Assembly: GCA_016647705.1 (NCBI GenBank)
Contig: CM028326.1
Coordinates: forward strand, 24,939,901 to 25,003,900
Reading direction: 5' to 3'
DNA: 64,000 nucleotides
DNA from: Eucommia ulmoides
Taxonomy: Eukaryota > Streptophyta > Magnoliopsida > Garryales > Eucommiaceae
Positions 1 through 10,599 of this stretch are shown here, piece after piece. Every line of letters starts with the position of its first letter. Position 1 is the first letter of the stretch. The position numbers were made by a program, and so were the translations under genes. Under the pieces are notes generated by a model. The model searched no databases. It was not told the DNA's origin and saw only the letters and a list, made by a program, of their open reading frames with translations.

Positions 1-494
1 CCCTCTTTCTCACAAGTCCTGTTCATCTCCATCTCTAACCTAAAGCAATATCAACTACTATTCATCTAATCAATCGTCTCCGCTCCTCTAAACTTCAGTG
101 GTCCTTACTATTTTCCCGAATTTATTGTCATACTCCTTCCTACTCTAAGCCACGTGTGTTTGAATGTGCATGTTATCCTCATTTAGGTGCTTACTTAATA
201 AATAAACGTTTTCCATGAACTGTTGAATGTGTGTTTTTAGGCTACAACTTGCAGTACAAGGGTTATCGTTGTTTGGACTGCACAACTAGCAAAGTTTATA
301 TTTCTCAACATATTCGTTTTAATGAACAACACTTCCCGTTTGCATCTAACCCCAGAAGCACTCCACCAGACTCATCATCATCGGCCTTTGTTCCCCTACT
401 GCCACCATCTCCTGCTCGACCTCTACATTCAGTTACACAAAATAGTGTTATGTCTCCTTTTTATCGACTATTTTTGCTTAATTATCAATGTCGA
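1..494 (+). pseudogene. Ty1-copia pol fragment, integrase end and linker
   Basis: Translation of the first 440 bases gives the end of a Copia integrase, with stops: an INRL-like stretch, then HTPSYSKPRVFECACYPHLG, then FLGYNLQYKGYRCLD and YISQHIRFNEQHFPFA. This matches the conserved Copia segment that normally reads FLGY..KGYRC and ends in FPF, followed by a Pro/Ser-rich linker. The same old element resumes at 4826 with its reverse transcriptase, so 495-4825 is an insertion into it. The copy is dead: in-frame stops are present upstream of the FLGY motif. It is the oldest layer at this end of the window. Confidence 0.85.
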
Positions 495-1809
495 TGTTGG
501 CCCAGTGCGCTACCCAAGAGGGGGGGTTAAATTGGGTAGATAAAAAATTGTCACAGAAAATACTTCAAAAAATTAAATAATTAATTTTAATCCTAAATTA
601 ATTATTATCTTTATATAACAACAAAAATATAATATCAACTAGGTGCACACCAAACAACAAAAATAAATAATGAAAAATAGCAACACACCAGAAATTTATA
701 CTTGTTTACCAAGCTACTCTTGGCTAATCCAATCCCCCGAGCTCCACGGAGAGTCATACCCACTAAACTCATGATTCATTTAAAGGTAGGAACCAAACCC
801 TCACAATGATTTTTTTCTCAGGCTCAGAATCAACCTTTACAAATTCATTTTTTCAAGTTCAGGAATAACCTCTACTTTTTACAGACTCAAGAATAACCTA
901 TTTTTTTTTGTACTTTAGGCTAAAGAATCAAAACCTCATAAACACTCTTTTTTTTCTTTTACCTGGTAAGGATTGAACCGTTATAAAATTACTCACAAAT
1001 CAATTCAATTGAGAAAAAATTACTACATCAATCTCTTTACAAGAAGAGACTGAAACCAGCTACCTTTTGATTAAATACTCCCAATAGTATTCAATCCATC
1101 ACTCAACTCACTAATTACAAATTGATAAGAAATTTTTTTTACTCGGAGTTTCTACTACCCCAGATAAATTAGAACTCAATTAATATTCCCAAATTAATGA
1201 TAGAAAAGTGAGATATTTAAAATCTGATTTTAAACTTAAATTGGGTAGCACGTAATTGAGCACGTACTTAAATTTCTTCAAGAAATTGTTACAAAAATAA
1301 TTTTCAATAAAAAATCAAGAAAACAATTTCAAAGATCAAATTCCAAATTCCAAATATAATCAAGCAACAATTAATAGAAAGTAATTTGGAAAGATCTCAC
1401 CAAGATTCCACCGAAAAAATAATGATTAGAGATAGCAATGAAACTTCAGATCGGTAGTAATAATAATCCACAACAAATATTCCTCAAGAATAACTCTCAG
1501 AAAAGATTTCACAATACACTCAGTATGATAACTCTTAGAAAGCTCAAAAGTTGAATAACTCAGAATAATTCTCTAGATATGTCTTTCTTAAATGTGAAAA
1601 AACACAGGTCTATATAAAAGAGAATAAAACAAGTTCTCCAACGGCTAGTTCCCATTAATCACGACGTTTAATTGCACCAATAGACCCTCTATATCATAAT
1701 GATTCATTTCTTATATAATTCACTCAAAAATATCTTTTAAAACTTTAAATTAAGTCTCTCAAATTTTTCTTCAAATATAATTGAATAGGATTGAAAGAAT
1801 TATACGTAC
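495..1809 (-). repeat. SIRE-type Copia LTR, R/U5-side piece, interrupted
   Basis: Starts TGTTGGCCCAG and is colinear with the ends of the LTRs at 16077, 20284, 23757 and 30902. The shared landmarks are the CTACCCAAGAG start, a CCGAGCTCC block, a GGATTGAACCG block, and a TATA-like TATATAAAAG on the reverse strand near 1613. The LTR is cut at 1809 by a Gypsy LTR. Its last 37 bases reappear at 4789-4825, ending GGATCAACA. The flanks GTCGA (490-494) and GACGA (4826-4830) look like a 5-bp target duplication with one later mutation, so this was a solo LTR inserted in the old Copia pol. Confidence 0.85.
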
Positions 1810-3381
1810 TGGTGGCCGCTAATTAAGCACTGCCACTTTCACCAAAAGCGTACGGATCAAGTTTTAGTATAATGGATCTTTCAGTTGGGTATTGTATCCA
1901 TAGGGATTGGTGTCGTTACTATCGAGTACCGCGATTGTTATAACCTGACTTTATCTAGACGATAAAAATAGAATATAATTAATTAATACTAATACTAATA
2001 TAGCCTAATTTAATCTATACTAATACTAATATTAATATGAGATAGTTTTGAGATAATAGGTTGTTTAGAGATTAGTTTCATTTACGAATACGTGTTCAGT
2101 CTCGTTTTAGTTTATGTTAACGATGTTCGACTTATTTGACAATCTCGATATCTAAAACTCCTTTGCCACCTCTCTCGAGTATAAGACGGGAGATATAACG
2201 CAAGTTCGTGTCAACGAAGAAGTCCTTCTCAATGTCTTAATGACCCTAGGTTGCGTGAGTCTCGCCCCAACATCATTGATTGCACTCAATCCAACTCCCG
2301 ACTGGGTCATTGGATTGTGTGTTGTGTTTACCCTATCGACAATCTCCGTTCTAAAACTTCCTTGCCACCTCTCCCAAGTGTAAGACGAGGGAATACGTGG
2401 ATTCACGTCAACGCCGAAGTCCTCCTCAACGTCTTAATGACTCTAGGTCACGTGAGTCTTGCCCCAACGTCATCGATTGTCCACAATCTAAACCCCAATC
2501 GGGTTATAGGATTATGGCGTTTGTTTATTCTAGTCCGAATCCGGGATTTGTCAAACCTTATATTCTCGATATGTAAATCTAAGCAATATAAACAAACAAT
2601 ACGGCATACACAATCAACATAACGAAGAACAATTGCAGACAAAACACAAATTCAACTAAACAACGTTTTCATAAATATATTAATAATCCCTATACAACCT
2701 ATGTTTAGCCAATGACCATAACTACGAATACAATGTAAAATAGCGTAAATATGCTCAACAACTACCAAAATGAAGAAAACAAAGAGAATAAATGAGCGAC
2801 TTAACCAATATCTGAAGAATAGCCGCTAGAACCGTCGAACGATCGCTTCCCTCTTCATCCTCCATCTCAGGTTGAGAGCTCTCCCTAAAAAATCCCTTAT
2901 CATAACCCTAAAATATGACCTAAGGCCTTAGGGGCCGAAGAAGTCTGAAGAGAGGAGGAGAGAAGGGTTTAAATAGGCCAAAAAATATCTAAACTGTGCA
3001 GAGGCTCTCCGCCTAGGCGGAGGTATGTCGATTAAGGGTTCGCCTAGGCGGTGGAGTAGGCGGTGGACTAGGAAAACAATCTGCTGGATTTTTGCCTAGG
3101 CGGTGGGCTGTTAGTAGTCAATTGTTGTTTTCTCTGCATCTTCACTGCCTAAGTGGTGGTCTTCTTTCAGAATCTTGCCTCCTTGCTCATTTTTCCACCG
3201 TTCTCCGACCGTTCTCGATACGAATTGATCGTTTATGCTCCGATTTCATACCTTTTCACCCTACGCACCTGTTTTAATATAAAAAGAATAAAAACATATT
3301 AAAACATATAAAAATAACTATAAACATACTTGAAAACTAACAAATTCGGTTTGGAAATAGATAGATAATTTACACATATCA
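1810..3381 (-). repeat. LTR of gag-only Gypsy family (copy A)
   Basis: Begins TGGTGGCCGCTAATTAAGC and ends near TTTACACATATCA, colinear with LTRs at 48590, 50991 and 55015 and with reversed copies at 44625 and 62725. Shared blocks are the GTACGG..CAAG.TTTTAGTAT start, a GCCACCTCTCCC block and the dyad-motif array near 3007-3105. It is about 200 bp longer than the sister copies because of an internal tandem duplication. A reverse-strand TATA-like TTTAAATAGG complement lies near 2970. Its other LTR and its gag are missing, because a deletion removed them together with most of the host Copia LTR. Confidence 0.82.
2140..2536. repeat. 200-bp tandem duplication inside Gypsy LTR copy A
   Basis: Two adjacent units with period 200 start CAATCTCG at 2140 and CAATCTCC at 2340. 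Both contain GCCACCTCTC, CAACG.CGAAGTCC, CTTAATGAC.CTAGGT and GCCCCAAC. The other LTR copies of the family have this block once. The units have diverged by many substitutions, so the duplication is old. Confidence 0.8.
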
Positions 3382-4788
3382 AATACCCCCAAACTCAGAA
3401 TTTTGCTAGTCCTCGAGCAAAACACCCACACAATACAAGAAATTATAAAAACTAATTACGAAATTAAAAACTAAAAATGAAAAACACTAAAAACAAAAAT
3501 GTGTAAGTTTTGATTATCATCTACCGGCCGAAAGATTTTTCTCTCATCAGCCCCCAATCCTATCAAGTTCAAGCATAAATCACACCATGTGGTGTTCTAG
3601 AATTTCAACGTTCAAAATAGTAAGCGCCATTCTAGATCCTGTTTAAGTGTGTGTGATTAAACTCAAATATACTACTATCTATTTATTATATGGGATTGTC
3701 CCTAAATATAGTTCATGACTAAAACCTTTAAGGTATAAGGAATCCATACGCCTGACCTGGGATCTATTCTCCACTAATGTAGGCTTGGAGGTTCATGAAG
3801 ATCAGTAGGGCTTGGTTCGGTTTTGGAATAATGGCCACGGGTATATCGGAAATACAAAATAGGTTATTCATCATTAACGTGACGATAACTGAGGCACATG
3901 CTTGGCTCTTTCTCACTCTCGAAATCCCATAGATATAATTGAAACAACCTTGAACAATCTATTAAGACCGACGTAATCACTTGTAAAAAAAGAAACGGAA
4001 AATAAAAACCGTATATACACTTGATTTTTTTTTAACGAACATACCCCAAACTTATTCGATTGTTACATTTGAAGGGGTGTGTGAAATACTAACCCAACCG
4101 ATCACTTCAAGTAGCATTTGCAACTGCTAACTTGATTCTCTCAAATTTGTGCCTTCAGCTAAGTTACAAAGGTTTGGAAAAGTTCAATCAGCTATGGTAT
4201 TTGTGAAGTGTTCAGAAATTGAATCGACTTTTAGGCTTCGACAGGGTAACGAGGGATAATGATATTGCATGATAGGCTTCAAATGGCTCAAGCAACAAAA
4301 TGATTGCCTAAATCATATCTCCTAAACAACCTCGCTTAGGATTTCGCCTCTAATTTCCCCCAAATCAAGTTCTAGAATCCCTATTGTCATGAAATTTATT
4401 GAAGGATAATCGGTTTCAAATCAATTAGATAGTGCTATATTGAATTTATGTGCTCGTGCATTTAGGATATAAAATAACTTTTACTAGGATGATACGTTAA
4501 GCACACAGAACACACATGAATGAGCTTTACGCTCGACCTCAAAACAATTAGGGGACAGAATCATCATCGGATAAAGGCCCAAATGACGTTAAAACTTAGC
4601 ACAAAATAACGACTAAACTAAATAAACTAATCCTAAACAAACATGCACACATATAAAAACAGTAAAATTTAACTAAAAACATAAACACATACTACACATC
4701 ACCACCAACTTAACACAGGCATTGCCCAAAACGACCCGTCAGCGATCCCAATGACAGTATATAACATGGTATTGAAGACGGGGGTTTA
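3382..4788 (-). other. 3' non-coding internal region of gag-only Gypsy element
   Basis: Colinear with 52371-53805 of the complete element. It starts with the complement of the polypurine tract (AATACCCCCAAACTC beside the LTR end) and runs through conserved non-coding blocks such as CATCAGCCCC, GGGTTTAGC-like and ACCCGTCAGCGATCCC. No open frame is supported. It stops at GGGTTTAAAACAT, where it joins the SIRE LTR end. In the complete element this point is only tens of bases from the gag end, so gag, primer site and second LTR are deleted here. Confidence 0.75.
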
Positions 4789-4825
4789 AAACATTTAATT
4801 GTCCATCAAAATCTTAGGATCAACA
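4789..4825 (-). repeat. Terminal 37 bp of the interrupted SIRE LTR
   Basis: TTTAATTGTCCATCAAAATC followed by TTAGGATCAACA is the same terminus as in the LTRs ending at 22630 and 25851. It is the U3 tip of the LTR whose other end is at 495. It is followed by GACGA, the probable target duplication. Confidence 0.8.
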
Positions 4826-6300
4826 GACGACAAAATCAAACCTCACAAAACTTGGTTTCTTGTCCCTTCTTCCCCACATCAACATGTTGTGGGTTATAAG
4901 TGGGTCTTCAAACTCAAGCGCAAAATAGACAGTTCCATTGAGCGATACAAAACTCGTCTAGTTACTAAGGGCTTCCATCAACAAGAAGGTGTGAACTTTG
5001 ATGAGACGTTTAGTCCTGTAATCAAACCTACCACTGTTCATACTGTGCTTATTCTTATCATATCCCTTGGTTGGGCATTGCACCAACTTGACGTGAAGAA
5101 TGCCTTTCTTCATGGCGTTTTGGATGAAACTGTCTATATGTCATAACCACTTGGTTTCGTAGATCCGACTCATCTTCATCATGTCTGTCATCTACAAAAG
5201 GCTATCTGCCTTAAACAAGCACCTCGAGCTTGGTTCCAACATCTCAACATATTTTTCTTATAATATGGCTTTACCTAGAGTCAAGCTGATCATTCATTGT
5301 TCATCTATCGCTCTAACTCTATTGTGATACTTCTTTTATTATATGTTGATGAAATTATACTCACCGGCAATCAATGGTCTCTAGTTTCATCGTACATCGA
5401 CACTCTTGGTAAGGAGTTTTAGCTTAGTGACCTTGGTTCCCCATCTTACTTTCTAGGACTTGAAGCAACTTTCTTCCCTGGTGGCTTACGTCTTTATCAA
5501 CTCAAGTATATGGATCTTTTTGCATGTTTTTCGATGACAGACTGCAAACTTTGTAACACCCCTGTATGTGCTAAAACACATTTATCATCTCAAAGTGGAG
5601 ATCTTTTGTCAAATTCCACTGAGTATTACCAATTGGTTGACTCCTTGTAGTATCTCACTTTCACCAGACCAAACATTGCCTATGTTGTTCATCATATTGC
5701 TCAGTTCATGAGCCAACCTCGGACACATCACCTTATAGCCACCAAAGGAATCCTTTGATACCTTAAAGGGATTATGAACTTTGGTTTATTCTTTCAGTAT
5801 AGTGCTAACCACTTGACCCTTAAGGCCTATTCTGAAATTGATTGGGCAGGTTATCTCGACTCTTGTTACTCTATGACTGGTTTTTGTGTTTTCTTAGGCT
5901 CCAATCTAATCTCTTGGACCGCCAAGAAACAATCTACTGTCTCTTGATCAAGCGCCGAAACTATGTATCGATCTCTTGCCCATGTTTGTGCCGAATCCAC
6001 ATGGGTCCTTTATCTGCTCTAAGAGTTGTAAATTCTTATATCCACTCCTATCACCTTACTTTGTGATAATATCAATACTACATATATGGCCTCAAATCCT
6101 GTGTTCTACGCTTGTATGAAGCATATTGAATTAGATTATCACTTCATACGGGAACGCATTCGTACTGGTATACACTGAGTTCAATTTTTTCCTTCTACTA
6201 ATCAACTCCCCGATATATTTACAAAGGGACTCCACAAGACACACTTTCATCTTCTACAAACCAAACCTGTCTCTCCAGGCTAGCTGACTTTGCAGGGGAG
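4826..6300 (+). pseudogene. Ty1-copia reverse transcriptase and RNase H, degenerate
   Basis: Continues the old Copia element of 1-494. In order: KTWFLVPSSP and VGYKWVFKLKRK (RT start, near 4850), RYKTRLVTKGFHQQEGV, the QLDVKNAFLHG block, KQAPRAWF, then the catalytic box as YVDEIIL near 5343 instead of YVDDIIL, followed by LSDLGSPSYFLGLE. RNase H follows with DWAGYLDSCYSMTG, SAETMYRSLA and LPDIFTKGLHKTHFHLLQTK near 6200. At least eight stops interrupt it. The D-to-E change in the catalytic box would itself impair polymerase activity. A TTTGCAGGGGAG polypurine tract sits at its end (about 6289-6300). Confidence 0.9.
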
Positions 6301-6580
6301 TATTAAACCTCCATTAGTCAGTTACAAATCTCCTCTATTCATTTCATATTTCAGTTACAAATATATATTTTAGGTATTTAGGATTAATTCATATCAGTTA
6401 CAAATCTTATAATTTAGGAAGAGTTACGATATTACTCTTATATAAATAGGATGATTGTTTAGAATGAAAACATGTAGAACTTGATTACTTATAGTTTTAA
6501 CATTAAAAGAAAGGGAGAGTAAAAAAAACAATTTTACTATTTTATTTAAAATAAATTTTGATTGTTTTACCACTTTTAGC
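6301..6580 (+). repeat. Probable 3' LTR start of the old Copia element
   Basis: Follows directly after the polypurine tract. It begins TATTAAACCTCC, probably a mutated TG start. It is AT-rich, with repeated CAGTTACAAAT phrases and a TTATATAAATAGG TATA-like box near 6440. Its right edge is not defined, and no second copy is in the window for comparison. Confidence 0.45.
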
Positions 6581-7076
6581 AAGATGTTTCCTTCCTTAAA
6601 AAAAGGGAAAGGGAAGAAAATGTTTTGATCGACGCAAAATAAAATGTAGGATAGATACAGATAACAAGAAGTAATAAAGAGAAACAAGAAGTCGGAATAA
6701 TATGATGCATATACACACAAACAAAAACCCATAAGTATGATACGTTATCCAGTGCAAGAGATACAAAGTATATGCATATGTCTCCAAAAGATCATGAAGG
6801 AAAGATAAAGGAATTGCAGTATCAACAGTCAAGAGCGAGAAGAGGCTCTAGGTCAATACGTTCTCTCGATCCTTCAGTCTGTTGGGTCGGCATCTCAAGC
6901 GAGATAGAAGCTCTTGATTGGTCATACACTGTACAGTCCCTAGAATCACAGTACAAATCTCTGAGGAAGGACCCTGAGTCTAAAGGATTACCAGCTCAAC
7001 ACGAAGACGATCCACCTCCCAATGAAAGTAGTCTCGCTCCCTCTTTAAGTCGACTCGGCAAGTATCAGATGTCATT
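6581..7076. other. Unassigned sequence before solo LTR
   Basis: A 100-residue open stretch (6772-7076, +) is charged and low in hydrophobic residues, and resembles no family I know. It runs on artificially into the solo LTR at 7077. Without that insertion it would be adjacent to 8010, so it may be the far end of the broken mobile-domain unit. No function is claimed. Confidence 0.3.
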
Positions 7077-8004
7077 TGTAATACTCCGAGAAATTTATAT
7101 TTTGAAAATATTATTTTATATAAGTTTAATATTTTTGAGTTGTTTTGTATATTATGAAAATTTATGATATAAATATAAAATTGATAATTTCTGGGGGTTA
7201 AATATTAATTTTAAATTGACTTTTCAAAATTTTGGGACTATTGTGTTATTTAGAATATACTTTAAAAGTTTTAAGATATAATTAATATTTTATTTATTTT
7301 AAGGGAGACATTTGTGTAAATAAATAAATGAAAGGTTGAAATTAAGAATACTAATACTAATAATAATGAATAAAGAAGTAAATAAGAGAATGAATTTTAT
7401 TGGCAAGACATGGGAGCCGCAGAGGAAGAATTGGAAATGAAACTACAGATCCAATATATATATATATATAGAAATGTCACGGCCTATATTTTTGGAACGA
7501 AAAATATTCCAGTTCGGATTTTGGTTTCGCATTTTAGGTATAATTTTTAATTCTTTTAATATATGTATTTAATCTCTCTACATATTGTATGGTTCATGTT
7601 ATTACTGTTATAATTGTTGTTTTGCATGAGATATTATAATAACGTATTATGTGAAAATTATGTGAAAAACATGTCTATATGTTTATCTATTGTATTAATT
7701 ATATACATGTATTAGAAGAGTTGAAATTCTATTGAGCCGTTGTTCACAACTCTACAGTTTTGATTGCAAAGTCGGTGAGACTAAAATTGAGTCAGGAATT
7801 TCATTTGAATTTTCATTTAATTTGTAATAATTGTATTTATTATTTATTGTTATTAAATTGATTCGATAATTGATAATTGTAACTATCGCCGTAGTTTGTA
7901 AAATCTCTTTGGTTGTATAAAATAAAATATTGACTATTCAATTTTAGTATTAATTCTGCAAAGAGAGAAACCGCGTGACGGGTCTAGGAGATCGGGCCAT
8001 AACA
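7077..8004 (+). mobile_element. Solo LTR, Gypsy-type, with perfect 5-bp TSD
   Basis: Begins TGTAATACTCCGAG and ends GGGCCATAACA, flanked by TCATT at 7072-7076 and 8005-8009. The TGTAA.AC.CCGA start and ..TAACA end are typical of long Gypsy/chromovirus LTRs. It is 928 bp, has no coding capacity, and holds a short TA microsatellite near 7456-7471. The exact lineage is not resolved. It is a product of LTR-LTR recombination. Confidence 0.85.
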
Positions 8005-8185
8005 TCATTACTCGTACTATGCTCATAAAGTGTCCCTCTCCGCTATCATAGCCTCCAACTCAGCTAACGACACTATGCTAGCAGCACTGTGACTGGCCGA
8101 AAAATGCCAATACTTGGTGACCCAGCACAGTACCATTGACTAAAGAAGCAATGTTTGTCCGTAGACGGATCGATACTTGTGTGAA

Positions 8186-10040
8186 CTAGCTCAGATAAGC
8201 ATCATCCGATGCCGCAAGAGTGACCAAAATATCTGCTAAAGCCCTCACGTCAAAGCGATCAATGTTCGCAAAATCCAGAATAGCCCCAAACATAATAGCA
8301 GGCGGCTGTGTAGGAATACTAACTCTCCCATGTTCTAAGGCAATTCCCTCTCTCCTAATAAAGTCTTCCAAGAAGATAGGCCTCTGAAGGGGCTGAGATA
8401 TGAGAATCCGCTCTCGAGCCATCCTACCCCAACGGGGATCACGCCGATAGGTGACCAAATGATGTCAGCATGTGTCAGAAACTCCAGCTAAGTATGCGCC
8501 ACCGCCAGATCCCAAAAGGAAAAATGCTCCTCAATAATGGAATGATGCCATTTAGTTCCCCTTGAGATGCTATCCTCAACCAAAGAAAAAGGTCAACAAG
8601 TAGGAAGATATTCGAAGGACCAAAACTAGAGATAAGAGAAAAACATAAGCAATTCATCAAAAGGCAGGAAAGGAGGTTCAAGTTTTAATTTTGATAAGAA
8701 AAAGAGAGGTAAAGAACTCGCTGAAAGGAACTGCCAAAAACCAGCAAAATTGCCAACTCCTAGTTGACACCCTCGTGTGTATACCATCAAGAAATGTTGC
8801 TAAGGTAAAGCTCCCCCAATCATTGCTTGCTATACTCCCCAAGTCACTCGAGGATGCCACAAATGGAAGCAGAACAGTACTATTACCAGAGCTCAGGAAC
8901 GTGCCGCCAAAGAAGTTCAGAAGAAGAAAAAAAATGCACCGTAAATGGTCCCGACAAACTAGGTCCTCAGGTGCTGCCTCCTAGAAAATAGTGTCGTGAG
9001 ATGAACTGTTGTATCGGACGCGATCTCCTGGAAGGGCATCAATAGGAATAGGACCAAGCAACTCCTCTACCCTAGCCAAGTTGATCCGCTACATAGATAA
9101 AACTCTGCAGTGAAACCGCATCCCGGTGAGCATAGCCCAATCCACAGGGGTCGGCACTAGCTCACGACATACTAAATGGAGAGAGTTGGTGGACAAAACC
9201 CAAGTCGCCAGTAGAGCATTCATATAGCCGTGATCAATACGCGAAGCTCAGATACTCTAAAAGTCTCTAAAACCGCATGCGACCAAGAACGATTGATAAT
9301 TAACATGCATCCTCTCTCTATACATGAAACTAAAGGAGAGCCAAGAGTCTCGAAAGATCTTATGGTACAAAGGATCAACCTACGCAAATTTATCATTAAG
9401 TAAAATGAATGTGGAGCAAAAAGGGTTAGGAAGAAAGTAAAAAGAAACACGGAAGAAAACCTAAGCGGAATGCAGTGAATGAAGGGTTGATGACTGAGAT
9501 CTCCTAAGAGACTCAAATCCTCTAGAACTTATGATGAAGTTGCTACACATCGAGAGTAAGAGCTTGATCTCGAAAAGCTAAAGGGGCAAGATCATCTTGC
9601 TCAAGATCCTCATCAAGAAAATCCTCAGGAAGATCTTACGCAGGCACCTAATCTTCGTAAGGATCATAGTCAGGATCTGCTGCTTGCTCTACCTCCTTTA
9701 TCATTGCATCCATAAGGGCTCGGCACTCTGCCTCACCATATGGTCTCATCATCTGACACCCCATAGAAGAATACTCCATCAATGCTCCCTCCATCACAGG
9801 GACCTAAGACGAAGTCTCTGGCATATCTATCGTCGGTATCAACACTGCTACTTCAGCCTGAATATGGCAAGGAGTATCGGGGATTGTAACACTCACATGA
9901 CCCCGATCATGTTTCGAAGCGTGGCCACAAACCTCAGAAAAATCTGACGATGCCGCGTCTTTCCTACGCGTGCAAGGACGGCGACCGCTACTACCTGAAG
10001 ACCATAACTCAAACATCCTAGAGAGGTAAGTATTGACCAT
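8186..10040 (-). pseudogene. Plant mobile domain (PMD, aminotransferase-like) protein, broken
   Basis: Read on the reverse strand from about 9245 the frame gives IDHGYMNALLATWVLST, LHLVCRELVPTPVDWAMLTG, then a stop, then RVEELLGPIPIDALPGDR. This is the core of the plant mobile domain (ALL.ALV.RW..THTFHL..GE.TPTLQDVAMLTGL in the family). Farther on (8860-8790), LLPFVASSSDLGSIASNDWG matches the later LPLL.DL..I..Y.WG block. An acidic N-terminal stretch (about 10040-9600) and a possible intron before 9380 precede the domain. Another open stretch (8458-8186: RDPRWGRMARERI...) may be its C-terminal part but is not recognised. PMD proteins occur as host genes (MAIN family) and inside transposons. 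The stops and frame changes mean this copy is dead. Confidence 0.72.
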
Positions 10041-10163
10041 CCAAGAAGAGAAGGAAACACATTAATACCATATTAAAGAGACGAAAGGGCATGGGCCTGT
10101 CAATGAGTTAAAGACGACATAATTTTGAAAGAGACCCTAGTTAACCTCTTGAATCCCTTACGC

Positions 10164-10599
10164 TGCGTTTGGTACGTTAGAATGGAATAAAAATGAATGA
10201 AATGACAATAAGATTGGAATTAGTATGGTAATGAAATAGAATGATCATTACCATTCCTATGTTTGGTGATGAAAGAGATTACATGTGGTATTGAAATAAC
10301 ATTAAAGGGTAAAATAGTAATTTAATTGAATTTTCAAATGGTATAATAGTTAATTTAATTAAATTTCATTTGAATTTAAATATTTATTTAGTATTTGGTT
10401 TAGTTTTTTGGCTAATTATTAATTAAAATCTAATCTTATATAATTGGGATTAACCAATACCAAGTTATCTTGGTATTGGTTAATCCCATACTTTGTGGGA
10501 TTAGAGATTTTTTAGTAATGAGAATGTGATTAAATCTTATGTACCAAATATAGGAATAGAATGACTATTCCCATCTTAAATCCCACGTACCAAACGCCA
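10164..10599. mobile_element. MITE, hAT-like, with inverted ends and internal hairpin
   Basis: The ends are inverted: GCGTTTGGTACGT at 10165-10177 and its exact complement at 10585-10597. The 8 bp outside each end are CCTTACGC and CCTTAGAG (five of eight match), compatible with a decayed hAT target duplication. It is 436 bp, AT-rich and non-coding. Near its middle lies a perfect 19-bp inverted repeat. Superfamily assignment rests on end sequence and TSD length only. Confidence 0.7.
10446..10487. repeat. Perfect 19-bp hairpin with 4-nt loop inside MITE
   Basis: Arm GGGATTAACCAATACCAAG (10446-10464), loop TTAT, then the exact complement at 10469-10487. If transcribed it would form a short stem of small-RNA precursor size. 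Confidence 0.9.
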
